Shown piece by piece: positions 43,844 through 53,942 of a stretch of 64,000 nt of DNA. The translations under genes and the position numbers were made by a program. The stretch comes from Terrimonas sp. (GTDB lineage: Bacteria > Bacteroidota > Bacteroidia > Chitinophagales > Chitinophagaceae). The notes beneath the pieces are model-generated. The model did not search any database and was not told where the DNA came from. It saw nothing but the letters and a program-made list of their open reading frames with translations. Numbering within the stretch: the stretch's first letter is position 1; each line of letters begins with the position of its first letter. The stretch covers positions 62,001-126,000 of the forward strand of contig NZ_QCZJ01000007.1 of the NCBI RefSeq assembly GCF_003075435.1, given 5' to 3'.

Positions 43844-44968
43844 ATGAAAACATTACTTTTTATATTACAAAAAGAATTCCGCCAGATTTTGAGGGACAAA
43901 ACAATTCTGGCGATGATGCTTGTTGCACCTACAATGCAGTTGATTATACTGCCGCTGGCTGCCAATTTTGAAGTAAAGAATGTGAATGTAGCTTATATTG
44001 ATCATGACCACAGCAGCTATTCTCAAAAGCTGGAAAATAAGATAGCTTCATCTGGTTATTTCAAAATTGCAGGTAGTCCCGGCTCCTTTAAAGAAGGATT
44101 GGAGCTGATTGAGTATGGTAATGCCGATCTGGTGTTGGAAATTCCGGCAGGATTTGAAAAAAATCTTGTCCGTGAAAGCAACCAAAAAGTGAATCTTTCT
44201 GTAGATGCCATTAACGGCACAAAAGCCGCTTTGGGTGGCGCGTACCTTGTTCAGGTATTGGCAGATTTTAACAGCAATCTTGATGTAAACATAAAGTCGC
44301 CTAAGAATCAGATAGCAGCACCCTCCGCAAAAATCTCAGTGGAGAGCATCAATTGGTATAACCCGAGGGCGGAATATAAATACTATATGGTGCCGGGAAT
44401 ATTGGTACTGTTACTCACCATGATTGGAGGCTTTATTACGGCACTGAATATTGTAAAGGAAAAAGAGATAGGAACGATTGAACAAATCAATGTAACGCCT
44501 ATTAAAAAATGGCAGTTCATACTCGGAAAACTAATTCCGTTCTGGATTGTAGGAATGATTGTGTTTACTATAGGATTGACGGTAATGTACCTGGTTTATG
44601 GCATTTTCCCCACCGGCAGTTTATTGGCTTTATACTTGTTTGCTGCCGTCTATCTGGTAGCCTTATTAGGCCTGGGATTATTGATTTCCACTTTTGCCGA
44701 TACACAGTTGCAGGCAATGTTTATCGCCTATTTTTTTATGATGATATTTATGCTGATGAGCGGCTTCTTCACCAGTGTAGACAGTATGCCGGATTGGGCA
44801 AGAACGATGTCGGACTTTACACCCGTAACGCATTTTATTAAAGTCGTCCGGTTGATTGTATTAAAGGGAGCCGGATTGGCAGATGTGGGAACAGAGCTCG
44901 GTTACCTCGCAATGTTTGCCGTAGTATTAAACGGTTTTGCAATCTGGAATTACAGGAAAACAACGTAA
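43844..44968 (+). CDS. ABC-2 type permease 2 (YbhR/YbhS-like)
   Basis: 374 residues from the ATG at 43844; the upstream TTG is inside array B and is not needed. Same architecture as permease 1: N-terminal helix (TILAMMLVAPTMQLIILPL), periplasmic domain, five helices, and the VKEKEIGTIEQINVTPIKK signature region. The pair should form the membrane channel of the pump. It is the last efflux gene of the operon. Confidence 0.92.
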   Translation: MKTLLFILQKEFRQILRDKTILAMMLVAPTMQLIILPLAANFEVKNVNVAYIDHDHSSYSQKLENKIASSGYFKIAGSPGSFKEGLELIEYGNADLVLEIPAGFEKNLVRESNQKVNLSVDAINGTKAALGGAYLVQVLADFNSNLDVNIKSPKNQIAAPSAKISVESINWYNPRAEYKYYMVPGILVLLLTMIGGFITALNIVKEKEIGTIEQINVTPIKKWQFILGKLIPFWIVGMIVFTIGLTVMYLVYGIFPTGSLLALYLFAAVYLVALLGLGLLISTFADTQLQAMFIAYFFMMIFMLMSGFFTSVDSMPDWARTMSDFTPVTHFIKVVRLIVLKGAGLADVGTELGYLAMFAVVLNGFAIWNYRKTT

Positions 44969-44988
44969 AAAAATATACTTATCTGGCA

Positions 44989-45165
44989 ATGGGAAAACAA
45001 AAGGGCACATTTGCGAAAGAAGAAAGAAAATTTTTCAAAGAAGCCCCTTCCTGTTTTGCCGAACTGAAATATGCTTTGAGCGTTGTGACACAGTTTGCCA
45101 GGGCTTTTGCGGCAAGATATGCTTCGGAACATGAGGGGCCGAACCCTGCGACTTTTGTTGATTAA
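44989..45165 (+). CDS. Small hypothetical protein after the efflux operon
   Basis: 58 residues (MGKQKGTFAKEERKFF... ending GPNPATFVD), starting 20 bp after the permease stop. Basic N-terminus, no membrane segment and no motif I recognise. It runs directly into a decayed metallo-beta-lactamase-fold gene, and its end may be altered by that decay. Could be spurious. Confidence 0.3.
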   Translation: MGKQKGTFAKEERKFFKEAPSCFAELKYALSVVTQFARAFAARYASEHEGPNPATFVD

Positions 45166-45690
45166 TAGATTATCTGTTTATTACACACGACTGCTGGGCC
45201 ACCTCGACTATCAAACTGTTGAAACGCTTAAAAACCGTATAGATAAAGTAATTTGCGGTTTGGGTGTTGCCCAGCATTTTGAATATTGGGGTTGAGAGAA
45301 AAAGGTTATTGAAAAACATAATTGGGTAACAGGGTTGATTTGGGCGATAGCGGGTACGGAACGCATTTCAAAAGAATTGGTGAACAATTCGGACCGTTTG
45401 ACCTTGCTGTTCTGAAATGCGGGCAGTACAACGAAAAATGGGCTTTTGTACATTCTTTTCCCGAAGATACCGTCAAGGCGGCAAGTGACCTCAGGGCAAA
45501 ATGCTTTCTTCCTGTTCATCATTCCAGGTTCCTGCTGGCTCAGCATAATTGGTTTGAACCACTCGAAAGAGTTACAGCATTGGCTGAAGCAAATAAGTTG
45601 CCTGTTTTGACACTCTTAATAGGTGAAAAAGTGAAGTTAGACAATCTGTTGAGACAATCTTTTTACCAATGGTGGAAGGACATACAATAA
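45166..45690 (+). pseudogene. Broken metallo-beta-lactamase-fold hydrolase (UlaG-like)
   Basis: The remnant is in pieces. About 45170-45200 in one frame gives DYLFITHDCW, the start of the metal-binding HxHxDH-type motif. A one-base loss shifts the frame, and HLDYQTVETLKNRIDKVIC to HFEYWG continues to ~45294. A stretch of ~40-45 residues that normally includes the ARHFSGRG motif is missing. From ~45340 GDSGYGTHFKRIG to the stop at 45690 matches the C-terminal half (GPFDLAVLKCGQYN, LPVHHSRF, GEKVKLDNL). The N-terminal ~100 residues are absent. It is non-functional. Confidence 0.75.
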
Positions 45691-45747
45691 AAAAGTACGA
45701 CTCAAAGATTAAAAAAGGAATATAGATTTATTAAATCAGCAACAGGA

Positions 45748-46725
45748 ATGTTCGAGAATTTTCAGACGATAACGATTATTATTGCTTCCATAGCTTTATT
45801 TGTATTTGGGTTACAAAGTTTCAGCAAGGAGATAGAACACTTAGGAGCAGAAAGACTTTCCAAATGGATAAGAAAAATAACCAGGATCCCTTTGGGTGGA
45901 TTTCTGTTGGGTGGTGTGTTTACCGCTGTGATACAATCGAGTACTTTAGTATCCACACTTACGGTTTCTTTGGTCAATGCCGGTGTAATCACTTTTCGCG
46001 ACAGCATCCTGATCTTGCTTGGAACTAATGTTGGCACTACCTCTACCGCGTGGATCGTTTCAATGAACTCATCTTTTCTTGGTCCTTTTTTTATCGTATT
46101 GGGAACAATCATCAGTATGATTCCTGCTAAAATAGCCGTTGCGGGAAAATCAATATTCTACTTCGGTTTTATCTTCTTTGCACTGTCATTTATCAGCCAG
46201 GCAATGGAACCGATAAAAAACGACCCTTATTTGGTTGGCATTTTGTCAACAGCATCTAATCCCTTACTGGGAATTGTTTATGGGATTATCATTACAATAA
46301 TCATTCAATCGAGCTCAGTCGTAGTGGGTTTGGTTATTGTACTGCTTTCTCAGGGTACAATCAATATTGACATTGCTATTCCTATTGTGATAGGAGCCAA
46401 TATAGGTACCACCTCTACAGCTTTAATGGTAAGCCTCAGATTTTCCCCCATTTCAAAATTGGTGGCGTGGTCAGCATCAACTTTTAACATTGTCGGCGTT
46501 ATACTGATGTTCCCATTCTTTGGTTTGCTGAAAAATATAGCTGTTTCCTTTAGCCAGGAACCGGCTTTACAGGTAGCAATGGCTTACACCATTAGTAATA
46601 CTTTTACTTCACTTTTCTTTCTTTTACTGATTAATCCAACGATAAAGAGATTACAAAAGCACAAATGGTATAAGCAATCTATTGAGGATAACACGCCAAA
46701 AGAAAATAGGCATAAAGACCCATAA
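45748..46725 (+). CDS. Na+/phosphate cotransporter-like protein (PNaS family)
   Basis: 325 residues, about eight transmembrane helices in two inverted halves. Each half carries the QSS motif with its GTNVGTT/GANIGTT partner: FTAVIQSSTLVSTLTV with GTNVGTTSTA, and IIIQSSSVVVGL with GANIGTTSTA. This is the NptA/YjbB family. It lacks the C-terminal PhoU-like domain of many bacterial members. It may import or export phosphate or a related anion with sodium. It stands alone upstream of the two-component system. Confidence 0.88.
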   Translation: MFENFQTITIIIASIALFVFGLQSFSKEIEHLGAERLSKWIRKITRIPLGGFLLGGVFTAVIQSSTLVSTLTVSLVNAGVITFRDSILILLGTNVGTTSTAWIVSMNSSFLGPFFIVLGTIISMIPAKIAVAGKSIFYFGFIFFALSFISQAMEPIKNDPYLVGILSTASNPLLGIVYGIIITIIIQSSSVVVGLVIVLLSQGTINIDIAIPIVIGANIGTTSTALMVSLRFSPISKLVAWSASTFNIVGVILMFPFFGLLKNIAVSFSQEPALQVAMAYTISNTFTSLFFLLLINPTIKRLQKHKWYKQSIEDNTPKENRHKDP

Positions 46726-47085
46726 CAAAACATCTTTGCCTGCATCAAAACTCATTTTTCGAGCATGACTGGTTTGGGGGAGTATTGATTGGAGCAGAGG
46801 TTTGGATGATAGGGAAACAAATTAATGAGAGCCTCGTGATATGTCAAACGTGAAATGTGAGGCGTGAAAGCTAATCTTACATCTCACGTTTAGAAAGGAT
46901 TATTTTTTAAAAAGCTTATTCCTGTTTAGCCAAACATCACAACAGGCTATAAGCAGAGACCAGGAACTTTACATTCAACTTTATCCTTATATAATAACAG
47001 CATGCAATAATGCAGAAATAATATTGGATGCTATAGCTGTAGTTCTATTCAGGATTTCTTCGAAATCTGATTTTAAATTTGTGTT
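46726..47085. other. Intergenic region holding a heptad inverted repeat
   Basis: No gene. At 46846-46861 the heptads AAACGTG-AAATGTG begin an arm whose imperfect reverse complement (CTTACATCTCACGTTT, 14 of 16 positions) is at 46876-46891. This is the same architecture as the arrays in the efflux operon, but a different sequence family. The promoter of the two-component system must also lie here. Confidence 0.65.
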
Positions 47086-47760
47086 ATGAAAATTCTGCTG
47101 ATAGAAGATGAAAAAGAGCTTGCCCTAAGTGTTGTAGAGTATCTTTCAGGAGAAAGCTACTTATGCGAGGTTGCTGCTACCTTTACTGAAGCGATGAAAA
47201 AAATAGAAGTATTTGATTATGATTGTATTTTACTGGATATAACGCTTCCGGATGGCAATGGGCTAAAAATTTTAGAAGAATTGAAAAAAGAGAATAAACA
47301 GGACGGTGTTATTATAATTTCTGCCAGGAATTCCCTGGATGATAAGATTAAAGGGTTGCAAATCGGCGCAGATGACTATCTCACAAAACCTTTTCATCTG
47401 TCTGAATTAACGGCCCGCATATACTCCCTGATACGAAGAAAGCAATTCAACAATTCCAATATTGTAAGACAGGGTGAATTGGAAATAGACCTTCTGGCAA
47501 AAACGGTTGCAGTAAATAAGGCCGTGGTTACACTTACAAAAAAAGAATTTGGCTTACTTATATACTTTATCGGTAATAAAAACAGGGTACTTTCTAAAAG
47601 TACCCTGGCTGAACATCTTTCAGGAGATTTCGCTGATATGCTCGACAATCACGACTTCGTATATGCACACGTAAAGAACCTGAAGAAAAAGCTGAATGAA
47701 GCCGGATGCGAACAATTTTTAAAAACTGTTTACGGTACCGGATACAAATGGGAAGGATGA
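47086..47760 (+). CDS. OmpR/PhoB-family response regulator
   Basis: 224 residues. The receiver domain has the acidic pocket IEDEKE, phospho-acceptor Asp in CILLDITLPDGNG (~51) and Lys in DYLTKPFHLSEL. The C-terminal winged helix (LLAKTVAVNKAVVTLTKKEF..., VYAHVKNLKKKLNEAG, TVYGTGYKW) is OmpR-type. The stop codon overlaps the start of the kinase gene (ATGA), so the two are translationally coupled. Likely targets are the envelope genes that follow. Confidence 0.95.
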   Translation: MKILLIEDEKELALSVVEYLSGESYLCEVAATFTEAMKKIEVFDYDCILLDITLPDGNGLKILEELKKENKQDGVIIISARNSLDDKIKGLQIGADDYLTKPFHLSELTARIYSLIRRKQFNNSNIVRQGELEIDLLAKTVAVNKAVVTLTKKEFGLLIYFIGNKNRVLSKSTLAEHLSGDFADMLDNHDFVYAHVKNLKKKLNEAGCEQFLKTVYGTGYKWEG

Positions 47761-49040
47761 AAAATCTATTGCAGAAGTCACTTAAGCAGCTCACTGTTTT
47801 TGCATTTATTGTTTTTGCGCTGAGTATTCCATCGTATTTTCTGTTAGTGGACTGGATATGGCTGAATGAATTAGACGAAAACAATGAACTTATCGCGGAG
47901 AGAATAGAAAATGAGTTTAATGAACAAAAGATCAGCGACGAAAAATTGGCTCAAAGCATTCAATTCTGGAATGAAATACAGCCTGTAAGTAAGGTAGCGC
48001 TTATTCACCAGCCGTTAGTAAAGGATAGCCAGTATACGGTGATGCGGCAAAATCCATATTCTACAAAAGAAGCTATTGACCGCTTTCGTGGGTTAAAGAC
48101 AAATATTAAGATCAACAATCAGAATTATTCACTGGTTGTTGAAACGAACATTGAAGAAACAGAGGAAACCGTTGGTTATATTGCAATGGTTACGTTACTG
48201 TTTTTCCTGATTCTGGTAGTTGGTTTCTGGATATTGAACAGAAGGCTTTCGAAAAAAATATGGCAACCCTTTCAGGACACTTTGCAGAAATTAAAATCAT
48301 TTCAGCTAAATGGTCAAAATAGAATTCAGTTTCAGGATACTGATACTATAGAATTTGCTGAATTAAACGCAACGCTCGACAAATTGCTTCAACACAGTAT
48401 TGCCACTTACAAAAATCAAAAAGAATTTACGGAAAATGCTTCCCACGAGCTGCAAACACCCCTGGCTATCCTGAAAAACAAACTGGATATTTTGTTGCAA
48501 AGTGATGACCTGACTGAAAGACAATATCATATTGCGGAGGAAATGAACAAAGCATTAATAAGAAGTTCCCGAATAAATAAGAATCTCTTGTTGCTTGCAA
48601 AAATTGAAAACAGCCAGTTCGATAGTGCTGAGCTTATCAGGTTTGATACCATAGTACTTCAAAGTATGGAGGCTTTGCAGGAACATTTTAAAGAGAAGAA
48701 AATAGATGTAAGCACCGATATTCTTTCAAATGTAGAAGTAAAAGGCAATAGTGGTTTAACAGAGGTTTTAGTCAATAATCTTCTGATCAATGCCATCCGG
48801 CATACTTTACCGGAAGGCTCCACAAGGATTACATTATCAAAATCTGCTTTTGAAGTTTCCAATTCAGGAGAACAAGCGCTCAATCCGGATTTGCTGTTTA
48901 AGAGATTTTCAAGAATGTCTGACGATAACCGCGGTAGTGGTTTAGGACTTTCAATTGTTCAGGAAATATGCAAGCTTCAGGACTGGACAGTGAAATATGA
49001 CTTCGTCAATAAAGAGCATCTCTTTTCGGTAAAATTTTAG
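47757..49040 (+). CDS. Sensor histidine kinase
   Basis: 427 residues from the ATG at 47757, which overlaps the regulator stop; an upstream ATG at 47706 would overlap more and adds no family sequence. Two transmembrane helices (~12-30 and ~140-162) flank a ~110-residue periplasmic sensor. DHp box EFTENASHELQTPL contains the phospho-His. The HATPase domain has LVNNLLINAIRHTL (N box) and DDNRGSGLGLSIVQEI (G boxes). It should phosphorylate the preceding regulator. Confidence 0.95.
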   Translation: MKNLLQKSLKQLTVFAFIVFALSIPSYFLLVDWIWLNELDENNELIAERIENEFNEQKISDEKLAQSIQFWNEIQPVSKVALIHQPLVKDSQYTVMRQNPYSTKEAIDRFRGLKTNIKINNQNYSLVVETNIEETEETVGYIAMVTLLFFLILVVGFWILNRRLSKKIWQPFQDTLQKLKSFQLNGQNRIQFQDTDTIEFAELNATLDKLLQHSIATYKNQKEFTENASHELQTPLAILKNKLDILLQSDDLTERQYHIAEEMNKALIRSSRINKNLLLLAKIENSQFDSAELIRFDTIVLQSMEALQEHFKEKKIDVSTDILSNVEVKGNSGLTEVLVNNLLINAIRHTLPEGSTRITLSKSAFEVSNSGEQALNPDLLFKRFSRMSDDNRGSGLGLSIVQEICKLQDWTVKYDFVNKEHLFSVKF

Positions 49041-49378
49041 ATAGCGGGAAACAAATATTTTTGCGTCCTGGTGGCATATGTCAAATTAACAAAACTGTGT
49101 TGCAGCAAAGTACGGAGATATACAAAGCGATTGCCAAGGTTAAATTAGTTTTTAACCACAAAATACACAAAGTATTTACACAAAGAAGCGCAAAGAAACG
49201 ACCCGCCCTGGTAAGCGCTCAGTGATCTTTGTAACATATTTGAAGCCGTTATGGTTAACCGGTGAAGTTGCATATATAATTTTAGCTTTTACGCAACGCT
49301 ATCCGCCCTGCGAAATCTAGCTTCAAAATTCCTTCTAAATTGATATGGTACTTTGTCTCGCCTTTTAACAGGCAAAAT
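49041..49378. other. Gene-free region
   Basis: Stops in all frames and no repeat or hairpin that I can identify beyond chance A+T-rich runs. It presumably holds the promoter of the sulfatase gene. Confidence 0.45.
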
Positions 49379-51352
49379 ATGATTTCCAGCAGGAGATTAC
49401 TGAATCTTATAAACAACAGATTTTCCGCGTTATTCACAATTTTAGGATTGTATATAACGATATCATTTCTCACAAGAGTTGTCTTCTTTTCGTGGTCTGC
49501 AAAAAATATTGATTTCAATTTAATTTATATTCTTAAGGCATTCCTTACAGGATTTGTTTTCGATACTTCCATAGGATTATCATTCCTGTTGCTCTACGCT
49601 ATTTACCTTCTGCTGTTTCCCAAAAAATGGATTGGTTCATTAGCAGATAAGATAGTTACCTGTCTCTATCTCTCTGTTGTTTTGATTATCATCTTTTTTA
49701 GTTTGATAGCGGAGTTTCCTTTTTGGGATGAATTTGGAGTAAGATTCAATTTTATAGCAGTTGACTACCTGATATATACCTACGAAGTTGTCAGCAATAT
49801 TAACCAGTCGTATCCCTTGCCGATTATTATTATTGTTTTAATTGCTTTGGTAATTAGTACGTTTATGCTGCTGCATAAAACAGGGGTACTGAGGAACACG
49901 TTTTCTGACAAACGTTCTATACGCATCAGAGCATTTTATACGTTTCCCATATTGCTTACTGCGTTCCTGTTATTAAGAACAATGAAAAACGAGCAGGCAG
50001 ATTTTAGCGATAACCCTGCAATAAATGAGGTTGGAAAGAATGGTGTATTTTCTTTTTTTGCGGCATTCAGGTCCAATGAACTGGATTATGATATGTTCTA
50101 TCCCAAACTCAATGAAAAAAAAGCATACGCTGTTTTAAAGAAAAATATCCTGCAGAAAAACCAGCATTATACCTCTGCCCAGTGGGACGATATAAACAGG
50201 GTAGCACAAGGAGGAAAAGAAAGCCGTCCTAATATCATCCTGATTGCTATAGAAAGCTTTAGTGCAGATTTTTTAAAAGCGTTTGGCAACCAAGAAAATC
50301 TTACACATCATTATGACAGCCTTGCTGATCAAAGTATTTTCTTTACCAATTTATACGCAACCGGCACAAGAACGGTAAGAGGGATGGAAGCGCTTACACT
50401 TTGCGTTCCACCAACCCCGGGCAATAGTATTGTAAGAAGACCAGATAATCAGCATATCTTTTCTATTGCTACCATACTCAGGCAAAAGCATTATCACCCT
50501 CTCTTCATTTATGGTGGGGATGGTTATTTTGATAACATGAATAATTTTTTTGGCGGACAGGGGTTCGACATTGTAGACAGAAACAGGGGAAATCCATTAT
50601 CTGATAAGATTGATACACGCCGGTATACTATTCCTGATAAAGAAGTGAGCTTTGAAAATGCATGGGGAATTTGTGACGAAGACTTATACAAACAGGCTAT
50701 CAAATATGCTGATCAGAGCTTTGCAGCCAATACACCATTTTTTCAATTTGTGATGACCACGTCCAATCATAAGCCCTATACTTTCCCAACAGGCAGAATC
50801 AATCTTCCGCAAGGTGACAGGAATGCGGCTGTAAAATATACGGATTATGCATTAGGAAAATTTATTTCCGATGCGCAAAAGAAGTTGTGGTTTAAAAATA
50901 CCGTATTCGTTATAGTTGCCGACCATTGTGCAAGCAGTGCGGGCAAATGGGAGATTAACATTGACAAGCATCATATTCCGGCAATAATTTATAACCTGCC
51001 TCACCCGCCACAAAGAATAGACAGATTAGTTTCACAAATTGACTTAATGCCCACATTGTTCGGATATTTGAACTGGAACTATACTTCAGACTTATATGGC
51101 AGGGATATTAATCAAACTGAAACAGGCGAAGAAAGAGCGTTTATAGGGAATTACAGGACATTAGGCTTACTTAAACAAAACCTGTTCACCCAGATAGACG
51201 ACAGAAAAAGAATTGTACAGTTTTCCGTATCTCAAAAAGATGAATCAATGTTAGAAACGGAAAATAAAAATGAGGAATTAATTTCAGAAACTATTTCTTA
51301 TTACCAAACGGCCAGTGAGCGATTTAAAAACAATAAAATGAAAGAAAAATAA
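49379..51352 (+). CDS. LTA synthase-like membrane sulfatase (alkaline-phosphatase superfamily)
   Basis: 657 residues from the ATG at 49379. Five N-terminal transmembrane helices (to ~210) carry a large extracytoplasmic sulfatase-fold domain. Metal and active-site motifs: NIILIAIESFSADF (first Glu), ATGTRTVRGMEAL with the probable nucleophilic Thr, FYGGDGYFDNM-like IYGGDGYFDNM, and VFVIVADHCASSAG (D-H). Gram-negative members transfer phospho-groups to glycans or lipids (OpgB/EptA-like logic). It lies just after a two-component system and upstream of a TonB receptor and PAP2 phosphatase, suggesting an envelope-modification role. Confidence 0.9.
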   Translation: MISSRRLLNLINNRFSALFTILGLYITISFLTRVVFFSWSAKNIDFNLIYILKAFLTGFVFDTSIGLSFLLLYAIYLLLFPKKWIGSLADKIVTCLYLSVVLIIIFFSLIAEFPFWDEFGVRFNFIAVDYLIYTYEVVSNINQSYPLPIIIIVLIALVISTFMLLHKTGVLRNTFSDKRSIRIRAFYTFPILLTAFLLLRTMKNEQADFSDNPAINEVGKNGVFSFFAAFRSNELDYDMFYPKLNEKKAYAVLKKNILQKNQHYTSAQWDDINRVAQGGKESRPNIILIAIESFSADFLKAFGNQENLTHHYDSLADQSIFFTNLYATGTRTVRGMEALTLCVPPTPGNSIVRRPDNQHIFSIATILRQKHYHPLFIYGGDGYFDNMNNFFGGQGFDIVDRNRGNPLSDKIDTRRYTIPDKEVSFENAWGICDEDLYKQAIKYADQSFAANTPFFQFVMTTSNHKPYTFPTGRINLPQGDRNAAVKYTDYALGKFISDAQKKLWFKNTVFVIVADHCASSAGKWEINIDKHHIPAIIYNLPHPPQRIDRLVSQIDLMPTLFGYLNWNYTSDLYGRDINQTETGEERAFIGNYRTLGLLKQNLFTQIDDRKRIVQFSVSQKDESMLETENKNEELISETISYYQTASERFKNNKMKEK

Positions 51353-51524
51353 CAACATATATAACCTTGCCATATGGGCCGGGTTTTGCATTATGGAATG
51401 GCGCTGTTCCGGACTGAATCATGAAAACATATTACGCTATTACAGCGCAGCAACTGAAAGATCGTTTCAAAATTTCTTCTAAATCAGGTTGCAATTTCGC
51501 TTTATACACTTCAAGGTTTAAGGC

Positions 51525-53936
51525 ATGTTCAATAAACTTTTCATCTTCCTGTTACTTTCAATACTCCCGGTAGCTTATTCTTTAGCCCAGGTATCAGTTG
51601 TTACTATTTCCGGCATTGTAAAAAACAAAGCCGGCAAATCTGCTATACCTTATGCAAATGTTATTGTGAAGAACGAAAAAGACAGCGCGTTTGTCGCAGG
51701 AACGGTTACCAACGAAGAAGGACGGTTCTCAGTTGAAAATATAAAACCCGGCAATTATTTTTTAGCCGTTTCATTTACAGGATTTGAAGCGAAAGGGCAG
51801 CCTTTATTTATCGGCAGCCTCTCGGAATTTTTGGATATCCCCGCAATTGAGCTGGTTGAGCAATCAACCGTTTTAGAAAGCGTTATCATTACAGCAAAAA
51901 CAAATGATATAAGCAGCAGGCTGGATAAGAAGATCTATTCTGTTGCGGATAATATCAGCCAGAGCGGCGGTTCTGTTTTACAAAGCATGCAAAATCTTCC
52001 GGGCATTACCGTACAGGATGGTAAAGTGCAATTGAGAGGTAATGACAAGGTAACTATATTAATAGATGGAAAACAAACCGCATTAACAGGTTTCGGCAGT
52101 CAAACAGGTTTAGATAATATTCCTGCATCTGCTATTGATAAAATAGAGATCATCAACAATCCTTCTTCAAAGTATGATGCCAATGGCAATGCCGGTATCA
52201 TCAATATCATCATGAAGAAGAATAAGCAAAACGGATTTAACGGTAAGATTGGTTTTACCACAGGTTTAGGTTCACTATGGGTAAGAAAAGAAAACCTGCC
52301 TGCCATCAGACCGCAATATACATTCACCCCTAAGATCAACCCATCTCTATCACTCAATTACAGAAAAGATAAAGTAAATATTTTTCTGCAGGCAGATGAT
52401 CTGTATACAAAAACGCTGAACAAAAATCAATTTGTAACGCGTGTATATGATGACGGTACAATTATCAATTCCCAGTTAAAGAGGAACAGGAATACAAATT
52501 TCCTTACCACTAAGGCAGGCGTGGATTGGAATATTGATCAGCAAAACACCTTAACGGTGTCGGGAATGTACGGGAGTGAAAAAATCATTGACCGGGGCGA
52601 TCAGCCTTTCTTCAATCAAGACATAACACATCGCCTTCGCCTCTGGCAGTTTTTGGAAGATGAACTGAAAACAACAGTAATGGCTACAGCCGCCTACCAG
52701 CATAAGTTTAAAGAAGCCGGACACCTGTTGAATGCCGGCTTTAATTACACCTTTCACAGGGAAAATGAGAAGTACTTCTATGATAATTATTTGCCGTCTT
52801 CAAAAGGAACAGATGCTTTTAAATTAATTTCTGATGAACAAGTGTATGATTTTAATATAGACTATACAAGACCGCTGAAATATGGCCGGGTTGAGACAGG
52901 TATTAAGCTCCGCGACAGGCGCATACCTACCAACATGAACTTTATTCCGGGAGAAAATTCGGTACTGGATACCGATGCCGGTGGCTGGGCAACTTATAAA
53001 GAACTGATACCTGCCTTATATGGCAACTATGTTTTTGAAAATGAAAAATGGGAGACTGAGCTGGGTTTGCGTTTGGAATATGTAAAAATCCGGTACGATG
53101 TTAATCCCGGCCATAGTACTTACAAAAGTGATGGATATAATTACACCCAGCCCTTCCCTAACCTGAGGTTAGCCTACAAGCTAAATGATAGCAATAAACT
53201 TTCAGTATTCTACAACCGCAGGGTGGACAGACCGAATGAAGTGGACATCCGTATCTTCCCGAAATATGATGATGCGGAAATTATCAAAGTAGGAAACCCG
53301 GCATTACGTCCGCAGTTTACCAACTCCGTTGAATTAGGATATAAATATAACTGGCGCAACGGCTACCTATTTTCTGCCTTTTACCACCGTTTTGCGGATG
53401 GAACGATTACAAGAATATCAAGCATTGTTCCGGGAAGCACACCGGTATATGCCATATTTCAAAATGCAGGCAAAAGCTATAATACAGGTATAGAAATCAC
53501 CTGGAATCAAAAAGTATCCGGCAGCTATTCTTTCAATATCAACGGTAATATATACAGGAACCAGATCAATGCTTTTACTGTGAAAAATTTATACCCTCAG
53601 CCCAATACCTTTTCTGCGGAAAAGCAAACGGCAATTTCGGGTAACCTGAAACTGAATAATGTATTCCGTTTTGCAAAAAGCTGGGACGCACAACTTACAG
53701 CCGTTTATTTAGCACCAGATATTATACCGCAGGGAAAAATTTTATCCAGATTTTCAATAGATGCCGGACTGAAGAAAGCTGTTCAGAAAGGCAAAGGTGA
53801 GATCTTCCTCAATGCCACTGATTTGCTGAACACAATGGTTATAAGAAGACAGGTACAGGGTATGGGATTCAGCTATACCAGCAATGATTATTACGAAACA
53901 CAGGTGGTGAGGCTGGGATATAGCTATAAGTTGTGA
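51525..53936 (+). CDS. TonB-dependent outer-membrane receptor (OMP_b-brl family)
   Basis: 803 residues with a signal peptide ending at SLAQ. Residues ~25-110 are a carboxypeptidase-regulatory-like domain (TISGIVKNKAGKSAIPYANV, GRFSVENIKPGNY). The plug follows (GSVLQSMQNLPGITVQDG, NKVTILIDGKQT, IDKIEIINNPSSKYDANG), then the outer-membrane beta-barrel family 3 domain to the C-terminal YSYKL. It should import a ligand or act as an assembly protein. The substrate is unknown. Gene spacing suggests a unit with the PAP2 gene downstream. Confidence 0.92.
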   Translation: MFNKLFIFLLLSILPVAYSLAQVSVVTISGIVKNKAGKSAIPYANVIVKNEKDSAFVAGTVTNEEGRFSVENIKPGNYFLAVSFTGFEAKGQPLFIGSLSEFLDIPAIELVEQSTVLESVIITAKTNDISSRLDKKIYSVADNISQSGGSVLQSMQNLPGITVQDGKVQLRGNDKVTILIDGKQTALTGFGSQTGLDNIPASAIDKIEIINNPSSKYDANGNAGIINIIMKKNKQNGFNGKIGFTTGLGSLWVRKENLPAIRPQYTFTPKINPSLSLNYRKDKVNIFLQADDLYTKTLNKNQFVTRVYDDGTIINSQLKRNRNTNFLTTKAGVDWNIDQQNTLTVSGMYGSEKIIDRGDQPFFNQDITHRLRLWQFLEDELKTTVMATAAYQHKFKEAGHLLNAGFNYTFHRENEKYFYDNYLPSSKGTDAFKLISDEQVYDFNIDYTRPLKYGRVETGIKLRDRRIPTNMNFIPGENSVLDTDAGGWATYKELIPALYGNYVFENEKWETELGLRLEYVKIRYDVNPGHSTYKSDGYNYTQPFPNLRLAYKLNDSNKLSVFYNRRVDRPNEVDIRIFPKYDDAEIIKVGNPALRPQFTNSVELGYKYNWRNGYLFSAFYHRFADGTITRISSIVPGSTPVYAIFQNAGKSYNTGIEITWNQKVSGSYSFNINGNIYRNQINAFTVKNLYPQPNTFSAEKQTAISGNLKLNNVFRFAKSWDAQLTAVYLAPDIIPQGKILSRFSIDAGLKKAVQKGKGEIFLNATDLLNTMVIRRQVQGMGFSYTSNDYYETQVVRLGYSYKL

Positions 53937-53942
53937 GAAAGG

